Of a DNA stretch of 64,000 nt, positions 54,241 through 61,702 are shown piece by piece (position 1 is the first letter of the stretch; each line of letters begins with the position of its first letter). Origin of the DNA: CAKZNE01 sp040222435 (lineage in GTDB: Bacteria > Bacteroidota > Bacteroidia > Flavobacteriales > Schleiferiaceae); the NCBI GenBank assembly GCA_965212245.1, contig OZ243107.1:1-64000 (forward strand). The letters are read 5' to 3'. The position numbers and the translations under genes were made by a program. The notes under the pieces are model-generated. The model saw nothing but the letters and a program-made list of their open reading frames with translations, ran no database searches and was not told the origin of the DNA.

Positions 54241-55056
54241 ATGAATTTAATAAACCCCACCTATACATCCACTGAGGCCCGGACTAAATTGCATCAGCAA
54301 TTTCAAACTGCGGTGCCTTGCCGCCATTTGGCTTTAGATAATTTTCTGGATCAGGAAATAGCCGATCAGCTTTATGCTAATTTTCCAAGTATTGAATCGC
54401 TGAACGTAAAACGCAAAAGTCTTAATGAGAATAAGGCCGAAGATTATCATTTTGAAAGGTGGCACCCGGCCTTTTCCAAAGTCCGCGAGGTAGTGGGAAG
54501 TCCCGAGTTTTGCCAGTGGATGGTTGAAATAACAGGTATTCCTGAATTACGCACCACTACTGATTCTTTAGGTTCAGGAGTTCACCAGGGCTCTAATGGC
54601 AGTTATGTGGATGTACATGTGGATGTGAATATGAATCCGGAAGCCGGTTTATGGCGAAGGATCAATCTTCTGATTTACCTCAATAAAGAGTGGAAGGAAG
54701 AATATGGTGGCCACCTGGAACTATGGGATAAAGGCATGAAAACCATGCATCAGCGCATTGCTCCTGCTCACAATCGCGCGGTAATCTTTTATACCGATGA
54801 CAATTCACCTCATGGCTACTCCAAAATCAATGTTCCGGAAGGCGAAACCCGAAAGTCATTTTATACCTACTATTACACCGAGATTGGCGAAGGGTTTAAA
54901 TACCGCGATTCTAAATTCCGCACCCGTCCCGATGAACCCTTATCCAAGAAGATTGTAACGGGTACCAAAGAAGCTATAAAAATAAGGGCCAAACAGTTTT
55001 TGCAAGCCTTAGGCGTAAAATCCCTTGATTTTCAAGATAAAAACAAGAAGAAATAA
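54241..55056 (+). CDS. 2-oxoglutarate/Fe(II) oxygenase, prolyl-hydroxylase-like
   Basis: 271-residue dioxygenase. Metal ligands are His126 and Asp128 in VDVHVDVN and His191 in NSPHGYSK; Arg204 in EGETRKSF should bind the 2-oxoglutarate carboxylate. Proteins of this outline hydroxylate prolyl, aspartyl or small-molecule substrates. The C-terminus is rich in Lys (QDKNKKK). It has its own promoter-like element, and faces the RmlD-like gene tail to tail with a 5-base gap. Confidence 0.85.
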   Translation: MNLINPTYTSTEARTKLHQQFQTAVPCRHLALDNFLDQEIADQLYANFPSIESLNVKRKSLNENKAEDYHFERWHPAFSKVREVVGSPEFCQWMVEITGIPELRTTTDSLGSGVHQGSNGSYVDVHVDVNMNPEAGLWRRINLLIYLNKEWKEEYGGHLELWDKGMKTMHQRIAPAHNRAVIFYTDDNSPHGYSKINVPEGETRKSFYTYYYTEIGEGFKYRDSKFRTRPDEPLSKKIVTGTKEAIKIRAKQFLQALGVKSLDFQDKNKKK

Positions 55057-55061
55057 GCCTG

Positions 55062-55958
55062 CTACTTCAATTGTTGGTTCACCAACTGTAGCCCTTCTTC
55101 AAATGAATGGGGTTGATAACCTAATTCTTTCATAGCCTTATCCAGTATAAAACCGGTTTTAGGAGGCCTTTTAGCAGGTTGTGAAAGGGTGGAAGAACTG
55201 GTAGCCGTGATCAGGCTTTTATTCAGTTTCCAGAAATCAGCTACTTTCCAAACCAATTCCAGAATACTCATAAAGTCTTTTCCGGAAATATTAAAAATGC
55301 CCTGTGCTTTTTGTTTGGCAGCCAGAATACAACCATCGGCCAGGTCTTCTGCTAAGGTAGGTGTGCGGAATTGATCATCCACTACATTGATTTGCTGCTC
55401 TTTTTCAAGTGCTCCCTTGGCCCACAGTACAATATTAGAACGGCTCATTTCTTCAGCTACACCGTATACCAATACCGTTCTGAGAATACTCCACGATATA
55501 TGGCTTTCCGAAACCAACTTTTCAGCAGTTAGCTTGGACTGTCCATAATAGCTCAATGGGTTCGCAACCGCTTCTTCGGCATAGGGACCTTTTTCACCAT
55601 CAAAAATAAAATCAGTTGAAAGATGTACTAAGTGTGTGTTATAAGCCTGACAGGTTTCAATCAGGTATTTTACAGCTTCAATATTGAGTTCGTCACACTT
55701 TTCAGGCTCTAACTCGCACGCATCTACATTGGTCATAGCTGCTGTGTTGATCACTACATCAGGTTTGTGGGTTTCCATTACCTGATTCACTTCTTGGTGT
55801 GATGTAATATCCATAGAAGTGTACACATATCCGGTTTGATCCTTTAAGCGGTTTTCACCTCTGGCGGTAGCTATCAATTTTACTTCCGGATCAGCTTTAA
55901 GCTTGTGAACTAATTTTTGACCTAATAATCCGTTAGAGCCGGTTACTAATATTTTCAT
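55062..55958 (-). CDS. dTDP-4-dehydrorhamnose reductase-like SDR
   Basis: 298-residue extended SDR of the RmlD family: cofactor motif VTGSNGLLGQKLVHKL (5-20), VVINTAAMTNVDACELEPEK (about 71-90), and YGQSK with the catalytic Tyr-Lys pair. RmlD finishes dTDP-L-rhamnose synthesis, but rmlA, rmlB and rmlC are not in this window, so the specific substrate is not proven. It is the last gene of a tight minus-strand operon after a PspC gene (5-base gap). Confidence 0.8.
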   Translation of the reverse strand: MKILVTGSNGLLGQKLVHKLKADPEVKLIATARGENRLKDQTGYVYTSMDITSHQEVNQVMETHKPDVVINTAAMTNVDACELEPEKCDELNIEAVKYLIETCQAYNTHLVHLSTDFIFDGEKGPYAEEAVANPLSYYGQSKLTAEKLVSESHISWSILRTVLVYGVAEEMSRSNIVLWAKGALEKEQQINVVDDQFRTPTLAEDLADGCILAAKQKAQGIFNISGKDFMSILELVWKVADFWKLNKSLITATSSSTLSQPAKRPPKTGFILDKAMKELGYQPHSFEEGLQLVNQQLK

Positions 55959-55963
55959 CTTAA

Positions 55964-56122
55964 TTATTTCGGTTTTACTAATGCCAGAATCAGGTAGATC
56001 AGGATTGGTGAGCCAACCCCAACAATGGTAGCGATTACAAAGATCAACCGTACCATGGTTACATCCGAATCAAATTTATCGGATAGCCAGGCACATACAC
56101 CTAATAACTTTCCTTCCGTCAT
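55964..56122 (-). CDS. PspC-domain small membrane protein (short copy)
   Basis: 52 residues, below usual ORF cut-offs. It starts MTEGKLLGVCAWLSDKFDSD and continues VTMVRLIFVIATIVGVGSPI, the first being the Cys-containing PspC head, the second the membrane helix. PspC proteins act in envelope-stress responses, but the short Bacteroidota forms have no assigned task. It is 13 bases downstream of an unassigned 50-codon ORF and 5 bases before the RmlD-like gene. Confidence 0.85.
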   Translation of the reverse strand: MTEGKLLGVCAWLSDKFDSDVTMVRLIFVIATIVGVGSPILIYLILALVKPK

Positions 56123-56135
56123 TCGTTAAGTATTT

Positions 56136-56288
56136 TTAGAGGGTTTTTATTTCTTCAGGGTTTCTCAATACAAAAAACTTGCTGTTTTGAGTAAACACCA
56201 TGTCTACCCTGTTTATTTTGCTGCTCACTCCAAAGGATATAAAATCCAGGCACTTCACAAAATTAGGAAAGATTACAAGTGTAGCCAT
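56136..56288 (-). CDS. Unannotated small ORF between two PspC genes
   Basis: ATG at 56288, stop at 56136, 50 residues. It begins MATLVIFPNFVKCLDF and ends KFFVLRNPEEIKTL; the middle is polar with no membrane helix. It lies 15 bases after one PspC gene and 13 before the next, leaving almost no non-coding space, in the same direction. The composition reads like a real protein. No family is recognised, and no ribosome-binding motif is obvious, which is common in this phylum. Confidence 0.6.
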   Translation of the reverse strand: MATLVIFPNFVKCLDFISFGVSSKINRVDMVFTQNSKFFVLRNPEEIKTL

Positions 56289-56303
56289 ATATGCTGTACT
56301 CTG

Positions 56304-56525
56304 TCAGAGGTCTAAAACAGAGTTTCGGGAGCTTTGAACATAATCTTTTACCCGGATCCAAAACGCCAGGAAAAAATATAAAAGTAATGGAGAGCCCATT
56401 GTAATAAATGAAATATAGATGAAGTATACACGTACTACGGATGCACGGATACCGATACGGTCTCCCAGCCGGGTACACACCTCAAAGCCTCTTCTTTCGC
56501 AATAATCTCTTAATCTATTGATCAT
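56304..56525 (-). CDS. PspC-domain small membrane protein (long copy)
   Basis: 73 residues. A basic N-terminus (INRLRDYCERRGFEVCTRLG) leads to DRIGIRASVVRVYFIYISFI, a second hydrophobic stretch (GSPLLLYFFLAFWIRVKDYV) and a polar tail. It shares the RxGD-I-x-x-VRxxF pattern with PspC domains and is similar in plan to the short copy nearby. It overlaps the DUF2851 gene by 11 bases. Confidence 0.8.
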   Translation of the reverse strand: MINRLRDYCERRGFEVCTRLGDRIGIRASVVRVYFIYISFITMGSPLLLYFFLAFWIRVKDYVQSSRNSVLDL

Positions 56526-57795
56526 TTTTCGTCTTCATCACATCAATTCCAATAGCGCAATTTAAACATTTTTTAGGCTTGCAATAATGGGTATTCAATT
56601 GTATAACCCCTTGCGAGTGAAAGGCTGTCTTCATCTCAAAGCCTAAATTCTTATATATGCGACTTACAGCATTGTTCTCTACCTTCATTTGATCGAGAAG
56701 GTCCATGGCCCGTTGCTTGTAAAAAGGCTCATCCTTATACATACCATATACAAATAAGAACGGCACCATTACGTTAATGATCAAAGTGTCTCTAAAAGTC
56801 TCGCCAATTATTCCTGAGCGTTCATCGGTAATTTTCCCGAAGCGGTAATGCTCTTTCCAATAGTCAGACACTTCTATGGTTAGAAGCGCCTTTAGCTGAT
56901 CAACCGTACCCGCTTTCATCACTTCCTGAAAAAGAGTAGTATTGGTATGTAATAAAGCTGCACACTGAGCTATTCGTAAAGTAGGAAAAGCGGCTGGACG
57001 TAAGCGGGCGTATTTCCATATTTCGCTACCTAATTCCGGCAGCTGATATTTGTGCTTAAGAAACCGGAACTCCTTTAATAAATGATCACTGTATTCATCT
57101 CTGGCTTCTTCCAGCATACCCGCCACCCCAAAAAAGAGAGCTTCTAAATGAGCCAAACGATGCTTATGTTTTAAAATCACCACCCATGGAATATTCTGCG
57201 CTAATATCCGCATGGGTTCTGCATTTACCTTTAAACCAAACCCTCTGCACAACCATTGGTAAAAAGTAGCATTCCAGTCATTCTTATTTTGATGTAACCA
57301 TTGAGTTATTAACTCACATTTTTCTCCCAGACGCTGAACAAGTGCACGTTCTACCTGACTTTCCCTGATTATACCCGGAATGTGTTTCAAGTGATTTTCA
57401 CATGGAATTGCCGTTTTATTACTTAGTAATTGCTCATAGTGTGTATACAACTGTTCGTTAAATAATCCCTGTAGTTCCAGGGTTGGTAAGCTAATACCAT
57501 TGGTATTATATACATCACGATCATGCTCATATACCACATGCAGGATCACATTATTATAGGCCTTATCTGATTGATGACCATGGCGGTCCCAGTCAGAACT
57601 CCTTCTATGTATCTCTACATTTCCAGCCCATAGCTGTTCATCAATTGAAATTCTGGCGTCACTAAAATCCGGACCTGAATCTGTATTAATGGTTCCTGCT
57701 TGATAAATCAGGATGGGCTGATCCTGAACCGTTCTTAAAGAATGGGTTTTGAATTTCTTAAAGCGCCATAAGTAATGCAGAAAGTCTTCCGTCAT
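56515..57795 (-). CDS. DUF2851 family protein
   Basis: 426-residue protein of a Bacteroidota family without known function. Conserved parts: EDFLHYLWRFKKF at the N-terminus, TDSGPDFSDARISIDEQLWA, GNVEIHRRSSDWDRHGHQSD, and a Cys-rich C-terminus (HYCKPKKCLNCAIGIDVM) that could bind a metal. It heads the PspC-smORF-PspC-RmlD operon and overlaps the first PspC gene by 11 bases. Confidence 0.85.
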   Translation of the reverse strand: MTEDFLHYLWRFKKFKTHSLRTVQDQPILIYQAGTINTDSGPDFSDARISIDEQLWAGNVEIHRRSSDWDRHGHQSDKAYNNVILHVVYEHDRDVYNTNGISLPTLELQGLFNEQLYTHYEQLLSNKTAIPCENHLKHIPGIIRESQVERALVQRLGEKCELITQWLHQNKNDWNATFYQWLCRGFGLKVNAEPMRILAQNIPWVVILKHKHRLAHLEALFFGVAGMLEEARDEYSDHLLKEFRFLKHKYQLPELGSEIWKYARLRPAAFPTLRIAQCAALLHTNTTLFQEVMKAGTVDQLKALLTIEVSDYWKEHYRFGKITDERSGIIGETFRDTLIINVMVPFLFVYGMYKDEPFYKQRAMDLLDQMKVENNAVSRIYKNLGFEMKTAFHSQGVIQLNTHYCKPKKCLNCAIGIDVMKTKNDQ

Positions 57796-57842
57796 GCTTT
57801 AAATATAAAAAACCCCGCCTAAGAAAAAATGTCCCTTACAAA

Positions 57843-58712
57843 TCAATCCGATACTCCGGGTTCTTTGCCAGGTTCTTTCATAATAAGGTTTCTGTAAGGA
57901 TAGGGGATTTCAATGCCTTCAGCATCAAATCTCTTTTTGATACTTTCTAAAACATCACAACCCAGAATAAAAGCATCTCCGGGACTATCGGTCCACACCC
58001 AGGCGCGCATGTTTATGCTGTATTCACCGAGTTCCAACACTCGTACCCTTACAGCAGGATCGCCCTTAACTTTTTCCTCCTCAGTACGATTATCCCTGAA
58101 AAACGCGTGATTCATAGCTTCTTCCCGTACAATTTGTCGGGCCAGATCAATATTACTTGTGTAAGAAATTGAAAAGTTAATCCATTTACAGATAAGGCTG
58201 TCGTTAAAATTGGCGTTAACCACTACCTCATTACTTATAACGGAATTGGGAATAATAATACGCCTGTTCTCGAAGTTACGGATCACAGTATGACGCAGGC
58301 TGATATCTTCCACTGTTCCGGACAGCGTATCTTTAATTGTAATGATATCACCAATACGATACGGTTTGAAAATTACTATAAAGATACCACCCACTACATT
58401 GGATAAGGCTTGTTGTGAAGCAAAGCCCACTATAATGGCCAAAATACCAGCACCAGTGATCAGTGTTTGTGCTACATGCTTGAGGCCGGGGATCATAAAA
58501 ATTACTAAACCCAAACCTATAATGATGATAAGAGCCGTGAGTATATGCTGAAAAAAACGATAATTTGTAAGATCCGTGTGTTCATAACGCGAAAGTCGCT
58601 TCAGCAAACGATCACCCACCTTCCTTATCAACACAGCAAATAAAGTGGTAAACAGAGCTATTAAACCGATTTTTATAAGCACGTGTCCGTTAGCTTCTAA
58701 CCAATTATCCAT
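57843..58712 (-). CDS. Small-conductance mechanosensitive channel (MscS family)
   Basis: 289-residue channel that opens on membrane tension to release solutes. Three membrane helices are followed by the pore segment TGAGILAIIVGFASQQALSN, then the cytoplasmic beta domain (GDIITIKDTLSGTVEDISLR, RRIIIPNSVISNEVV). Plan and length match compact MscS proteins. It is divergent from yceI across 169 bases that contain the inverted-repeat operator candidate. Confidence 0.92.
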   Translation of the reverse strand: MDNWLEANGHVLIKIGLIALFTTLFAVLIRKVGDRLLKRLSRYEHTDLTNYRFFQHILTALIIIIGLGLVIFMIPGLKHVAQTLITGAGILAIIVGFASQQALSNVVGGIFIVIFKPYRIGDIITIKDTLSGTVEDISLRHTVIRNFENRRIIIPNSVISNEVVVNANFNDSLICKWINFSISYTSNIDLARQIVREEAMNHAFFRDNRTEEEKVKGDPAVRVRVLELGEYSINMRAWVWTDSPGDAFILGCDVLESIKKRFDAEGIEIPYPYRNLIMKEPGKEPGVSD

Positions 58713-58831
58713 TTTTTATATACTTGATTCCTGATACATCGCAAAGGAAAAACAAAAAAGTAATTCATCATTCGCTTCTGGAAAATATAGATGACTCCAA
58801 TAGTAAGATAGACAATTCAGTATTATTTAAT

Positions 58832-58853
58832 GTTTAAACATTGATGTTTAAAC
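58832..58853. promoter_or_regulatory. Perfect inverted repeat, operator candidate for the yceI-marR unit
   Basis: Half-sites GTTTAAACAT (58832-58841) and ATGTTTAAAC (58844-58853) are exact complements separated by TG. The element ends one base before TATATTTG (58855-58862), a perfect -7 match, so a bound protein would block RNA polymerase. A MarR-family gene lies directly after yceI, a usual autoregulated arrangement; binding is inferred. Confidence 0.7.
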
Positions 58854-58854
58854 T

Positions 58855-58862
58855 TATATTTG
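58855..58862 (+). promoter_or_regulatory. yceI promoter -7 element TATATTTG
   Basis: Exact TAnnTTTG match 20 bases before the yceI ATG, directly after the inverted repeat. Confidence 0.7.
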
Positions 58863-58881
58863 CTCAACAAAAAAGAAAAAT

Positions 58882-59439
58882 ATGGAAACTTCAACAACAA
58901 AAAGTACTGATGTAAATGGAAAATGGGCTATTGACCCTGCTCATACCAATATCGATTTCAGTGTAAATCACTTGGTTATCTCTCAGGTAAATGGCAGTTT
59001 CGAAAAGTTTGACGGGTCTCTGGAAAATGATCACGGAGGTTTTGAGAATTCATACATCTCCTTTAGTATTGAGACGGGCTCCATCAATACCCGTAATGAA
59101 ATGCGTGATACTCACTTAAAAAGTGATGACTTCTTTAATTCAGAACAATTTCCTTTGTTAAAGTTTGAGAGCAAGTCTATTGTAAAAAAAGCAGAAGGCA
59201 AGTACATCTTAACGGGAGATCTTACTATCCGGGACGTTACCAGCACTATTGAATTTGATATTCGCTGGGGCGGCCTGGCCAAAGATGGTTATGGTAATAC
59301 TAAATTAGGTTTTCGTGCTAAAGCTGAAATTGACCGTTTTGAATATGGCCTGAAGTGGAATCAATTAACCGAGGCTGGTGGATTTACCGTAGGACGTAAT
59401 GTTGAAATTAGCGCCAATCTTCAATTTGCAAAACAATAA
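58882..59439 (+). CDS. YceI-family lipid-binding protein
   Basis: 185-residue lipocalin-like protein: KWAIDPAHTNIDFSVNHLVI at the N-terminus, IETGSINTRNEMRDTHLKSD, FFNSEQFPLLKFESKSI, LTIRDVTSTIEFDIRWGG and a C-terminal RNVEISANLQF. The family binds isoprenoids or other hydrophobic ligands and is often stress-induced. No signal peptide is visible, so this copy looks cytoplasmic. Control is likely through the inverted repeat and the MarR protein encoded downstream. Confidence 0.92.
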   Translation: METSTTKSTDVNGKWAIDPAHTNIDFSVNHLVISQVNGSFEKFDGSLENDHGGFENSYISFSIETGSINTRNEMRDTHLKSDDFFNSEQFPLLKFESKSIVKKAEGKYILTGDLTIRDVTSTIEFDIRWGGLAKDGYGNTKLGFRAKAEIDRFEYGLKWNQLTEAGGFTVGRNVEISANLQFAKQ

Positions 59440-59460
59440 TTAAAAGTTTGAATTATCTTT

Positions 59461-59493
59461 CTACCTCTCTTTAACAAAGGGAGGTAGATTTTT
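59461..59493 (+). terminator. Hairpin terminator between yceI and marR
   Basis: Arms 59461-59472 and 59476-59487 pair over 12 positions (one G-U) around AAC, followed by ATTTTT. The structure ends about 10 bases before the marR ATG, so it may limit marR expression from the yceI promoter. Confidence 0.75.
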
Positions 59494-59499
59494 CAGGTT

Positions 59500-59952
59500 A
59501 TGGGATTAGCAGAAGACATTAAGCAAAGTAAATTTAAAAGTAACCGCCAAAAAGCGGCCATTAATATTATTTATACCAATAACTGGTTGGCCGAATGTAT
59601 GCGTGATTTCCTTTCGGATGACGACCTTACCCTTCAGCAGTTTAATGTTTTACGCATACTCAGAGGTAGTGCGCCTACACCCCTCAGCACCTTGCAAATA
59701 AGAGAGAGGATGCTGGATAAAATGAGCGATACTTCCCGGATAGTAGACCGGCTGGTCAAGAAAAAACTGGTCTCTAAAAAAACTTGTAATCTGGATAAGC
59801 GCCTGGTAGACATATGTATTACCAAAGATGGGTTAAGCCTCTTGGAAAAGTTGGATAAGAGTACTGCTCAGGTGGAGTCTCATATGAATAACCTCACTGA
59901 GGAAGAGGCTGACTTATTGAGTTCTTTGCTGGATAAGGCACGGACTAAATAG
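59500..59952 (+). CDS. MarR-family transcription regulator
   Basis: 150-residue winged-helix repressor. The DNA-binding region is LTLQQFNVLRILRGSAPTPL, then STLQIRERMLDKMSDTSRIV (recognition helix region), and the wing DRLVKKKLVSKKTCNLDKRL. YceI-MarR gene pairs are widespread in Flavobacteria. The ligand is unknown. It probably binds the inverted repeat ahead of yceI. A strong hairpin lies just before its start codon. Confidence 0.92.
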   Translation: MGLAEDIKQSKFKSNRQKAAINIIYTNNWLAECMRDFLSDDDLTLQQFNVLRILRGSAPTPLSTLQIRERMLDKMSDTSRIVDRLVKKKLVSKKTCNLDKRLVDICITKDGLSLLEKLDKSTAQVESHMNNLTEEEADLLSSLLDKARTK

Positions 59953-59958
59953 CTTTTC

Positions 59959-60996
59959 CTATCGCATTAAAGTAACATGTCCCTGATATTGGTGGTAGGC
60001 TCCATGAAAATCTTCTACTACTATTTTATACAGGTAAGAATCGGGCTTACATTCCTTACCGTTAAAAAAACCGTTCCATCCTTGTACTGCATCTAAATCT
60101 GTCCAGGCGTGTATTAAGGCGCCCCACCGGTTATATACTTGTGCTATATAATGCTTCATTCCCATACCCTTGAAAAGAAACATATCATTGAGTCCGTCTT
60201 CATTGGGAGTAAATGCGTTTGGAATGTGTACTGCAAACTCATCCTTTACAAACACCTTTCGTCTTAAGGTATCCACACAATTACCGGATTTCACCAACTG
60301 TGTAATAAACTGTTCTCCTTGTTTTGTAAATTGATGCTCCAGGTAATATCCATTACCAGCCTCTCCATCATTGATAAACCAACTTACTTCTTCTGCTGAA
60401 GTGCCTGTATAGAAGAAATCAAGTTGTGAATTAATCCTGATCGTATCGGGCAAGTCATGTATGGAAGCTATTGGCGGTTCTACCACCTGAATGCGGTGGT
60501 AAAAGGTATCGTTCTTACATGGGCCATTCAGAGCTACTAAAAATATAAGTGTGTCCTTTTGAGGAAACAGGCGTAGTGTTTCCTTGGTTTTCCCTCCTAC
60601 CCATTCAAAGTTAGGGCCTGCACGACCTTGTAATATAACTTCCTCTCCTCTGCACACTTTATCAGGACCATCAATTATAGCGTGTTCCGGAAGGGATAAG
60701 TAAATAAATGCACTGACAGGATCACCAATACATCCGTTACTGTCTGTTTCAACAACTGAGATTAAAAAAAAACCTGGTGTATCACTCCATTTTACCAAAA
60801 CATCATGAGTTCCGGCACCAGAAATGATATTCCCGCCCTTTACGCTCCAGTTGTAAGTTGAGCCGGAAGTAATAGGTACTGCAAGATGAGAAGGGTTCCC
60901 AATGATGCATATGGTATCTAAAACCTGCTGTTGCGCACTCGCAAAAGGAGCGTAAAGTGTCATGAGAAATAATCCTATGACTACTTTACGCTTCAA
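59959..60996 (-). CDS. Secreted Ig-like protein with type B T9SS sorting domain
   Basis: 345 residues: signal peptide (VVIGLFLMTLYAPFASAQ), an Ig-like first domain (DTICIIGNPSHLAVP ... STYNWSVKGG ... VETDSNGCIGDPV), a second Ig-like unit, a PKD-like region (SWFINDGEAGNGYYLEHQF) and the C-terminal gliding-motility-associated domain (HIPNAFTPNEDGLNDMFLFK to VTLMR). Its first domain is clearly related to that of the next gene upstream. It is the last gene of a three-gene secreted-protein cluster, 9 bases after its neighbour. Confidence 0.88.
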   Translation of the reverse strand: MKRKVVIGLFLMTLYAPFASAQQQVLDTICIIGNPSHLAVPITSGSTYNWSVKGGNIISGAGTHDVLVKWSDTPGFFLISVVETDSNGCIGDPVSAFIYLSLPEHAIIDGPDKVCRGEEVILQGRAGPNFEWVGGKTKETLRLFPQKDTLIFLVALNGPCKNDTFYHRIQVVEPPIASIHDLPDTIRINSQLDFFYTGTSAEEVSWFINDGEAGNGYYLEHQFTKQGEQFITQLVKSGNCVDTLRRKVFVKDEFAVHIPNAFTPNEDGLNDMFLFKGMGMKHYIAQVYNRWGALIHAWTDLDAVQGWNGFFNGKECKPDSYLYKIVVEDFHGAYHQYQGHVTLMR

Positions 60997-61005
60997 ATTT
61001 TTGTA

Positions 61006-61626
61006 TTAATAGTGGAAAATTGATCCGGTAGTTGGTTTTCCGAATGTATAGATTACAGTAGATGGTAATCCGGCAGGATCCGCACTGCATCCCTGAGCAT
61101 CTGTTAAGCCTGTAATATTAATGTTGGTTGTGCCTGCATACGGTGGCAGGGAAACTACATAAGGACTTACAGTAGCAGTATCTGTATAGTTATTGGTTCC
61201 ATCTGTATAATCTATTACCCATGGGGATTGCCCTGTTAGGGTTAAGGTCATTTGAGAAGCTGTATTAGAACATACGGAATCACCTACTGCAGCAACGGTT
61301 GGTAATGGGTTAATAACAACATCCAACATTACTGAATCTCCGATACAACCTCCACCGGTGGTTTCTACAGCATAAAGTGTGTACGTTCCGGGTGTGGTAC
61401 CCCAGTCTACCTGAATAAGACTATCATTAGGGGCCAAAGAATTATCTATAGATCCGGCCGCTGGATCAGATAAACTCCAGGTATAAGTACTGGCGGCATC
61501 CGGATTCATAATACCATATACCACATCCTGGCTACCTGCACATATTGTATCAGTAGCTGTAGAAGTTGTCTGCGCCATCATGGCCGCAGAAAATAAAATT
61601 CCAAAAAGAGTAAAAATTGATTTCAT
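61006..61626 (-). CDS. Secreted two-domain Ig-like protein ending in IFHY
   Basis: 206 residues from the ATG at 61626; an upstream ATG at 61686 would add 20 residues before the signal peptide and is not favoured. Signal peptide MKSIFTLFGILFSAAMMAQ, then an Ig-like domain (DTICAGSQDVVYG ... STYTWSLSDPAAG ... YAVETTGGGCIGDSV) and a second domain (DSVCSNTASQMTLTLTGQSP ... PPYAGTTNINITGLTDAQGC). It has no T9SS sorting domain and ends KPTTGSIFHY. The related N-terminal domain in the next gene and a shared tail with the upstream gene suggest the three act together. Confidence 0.8.
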   Translation of the reverse strand: MKSIFTLFGILFSAAMMAQTTSTATDTICAGSQDVVYGIMNPDAASTYTWSLSDPAAGSIDNSLAPNDSLIQVDWGTTPGTYTLYAVETTGGGCIGDSVMLDVVINPLPTVAAVGDSVCSNTASQMTLTLTGQSPWVIDYTDGTNNYTDTATVSPYVVSLPPYAGTTNINITGLTDAQGCSADPAGLPSTVIYTFGKPTTGSIFHY

Positions 61627-61702
61627 AGTTATAGATGATGTTGAGTGAATAAATTTTGAAGGATTAAATGATTTTCTTAAAGTCATAAAAATTGGTTTTT
61701 AG

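Noticed and set aside
58821..58854. Reading of the repeated TGTTTAAAC sequence as a simple direct repeat
   Set aside because: The same bases are better explained as one 22-base inverted repeat with perfect half-sites.
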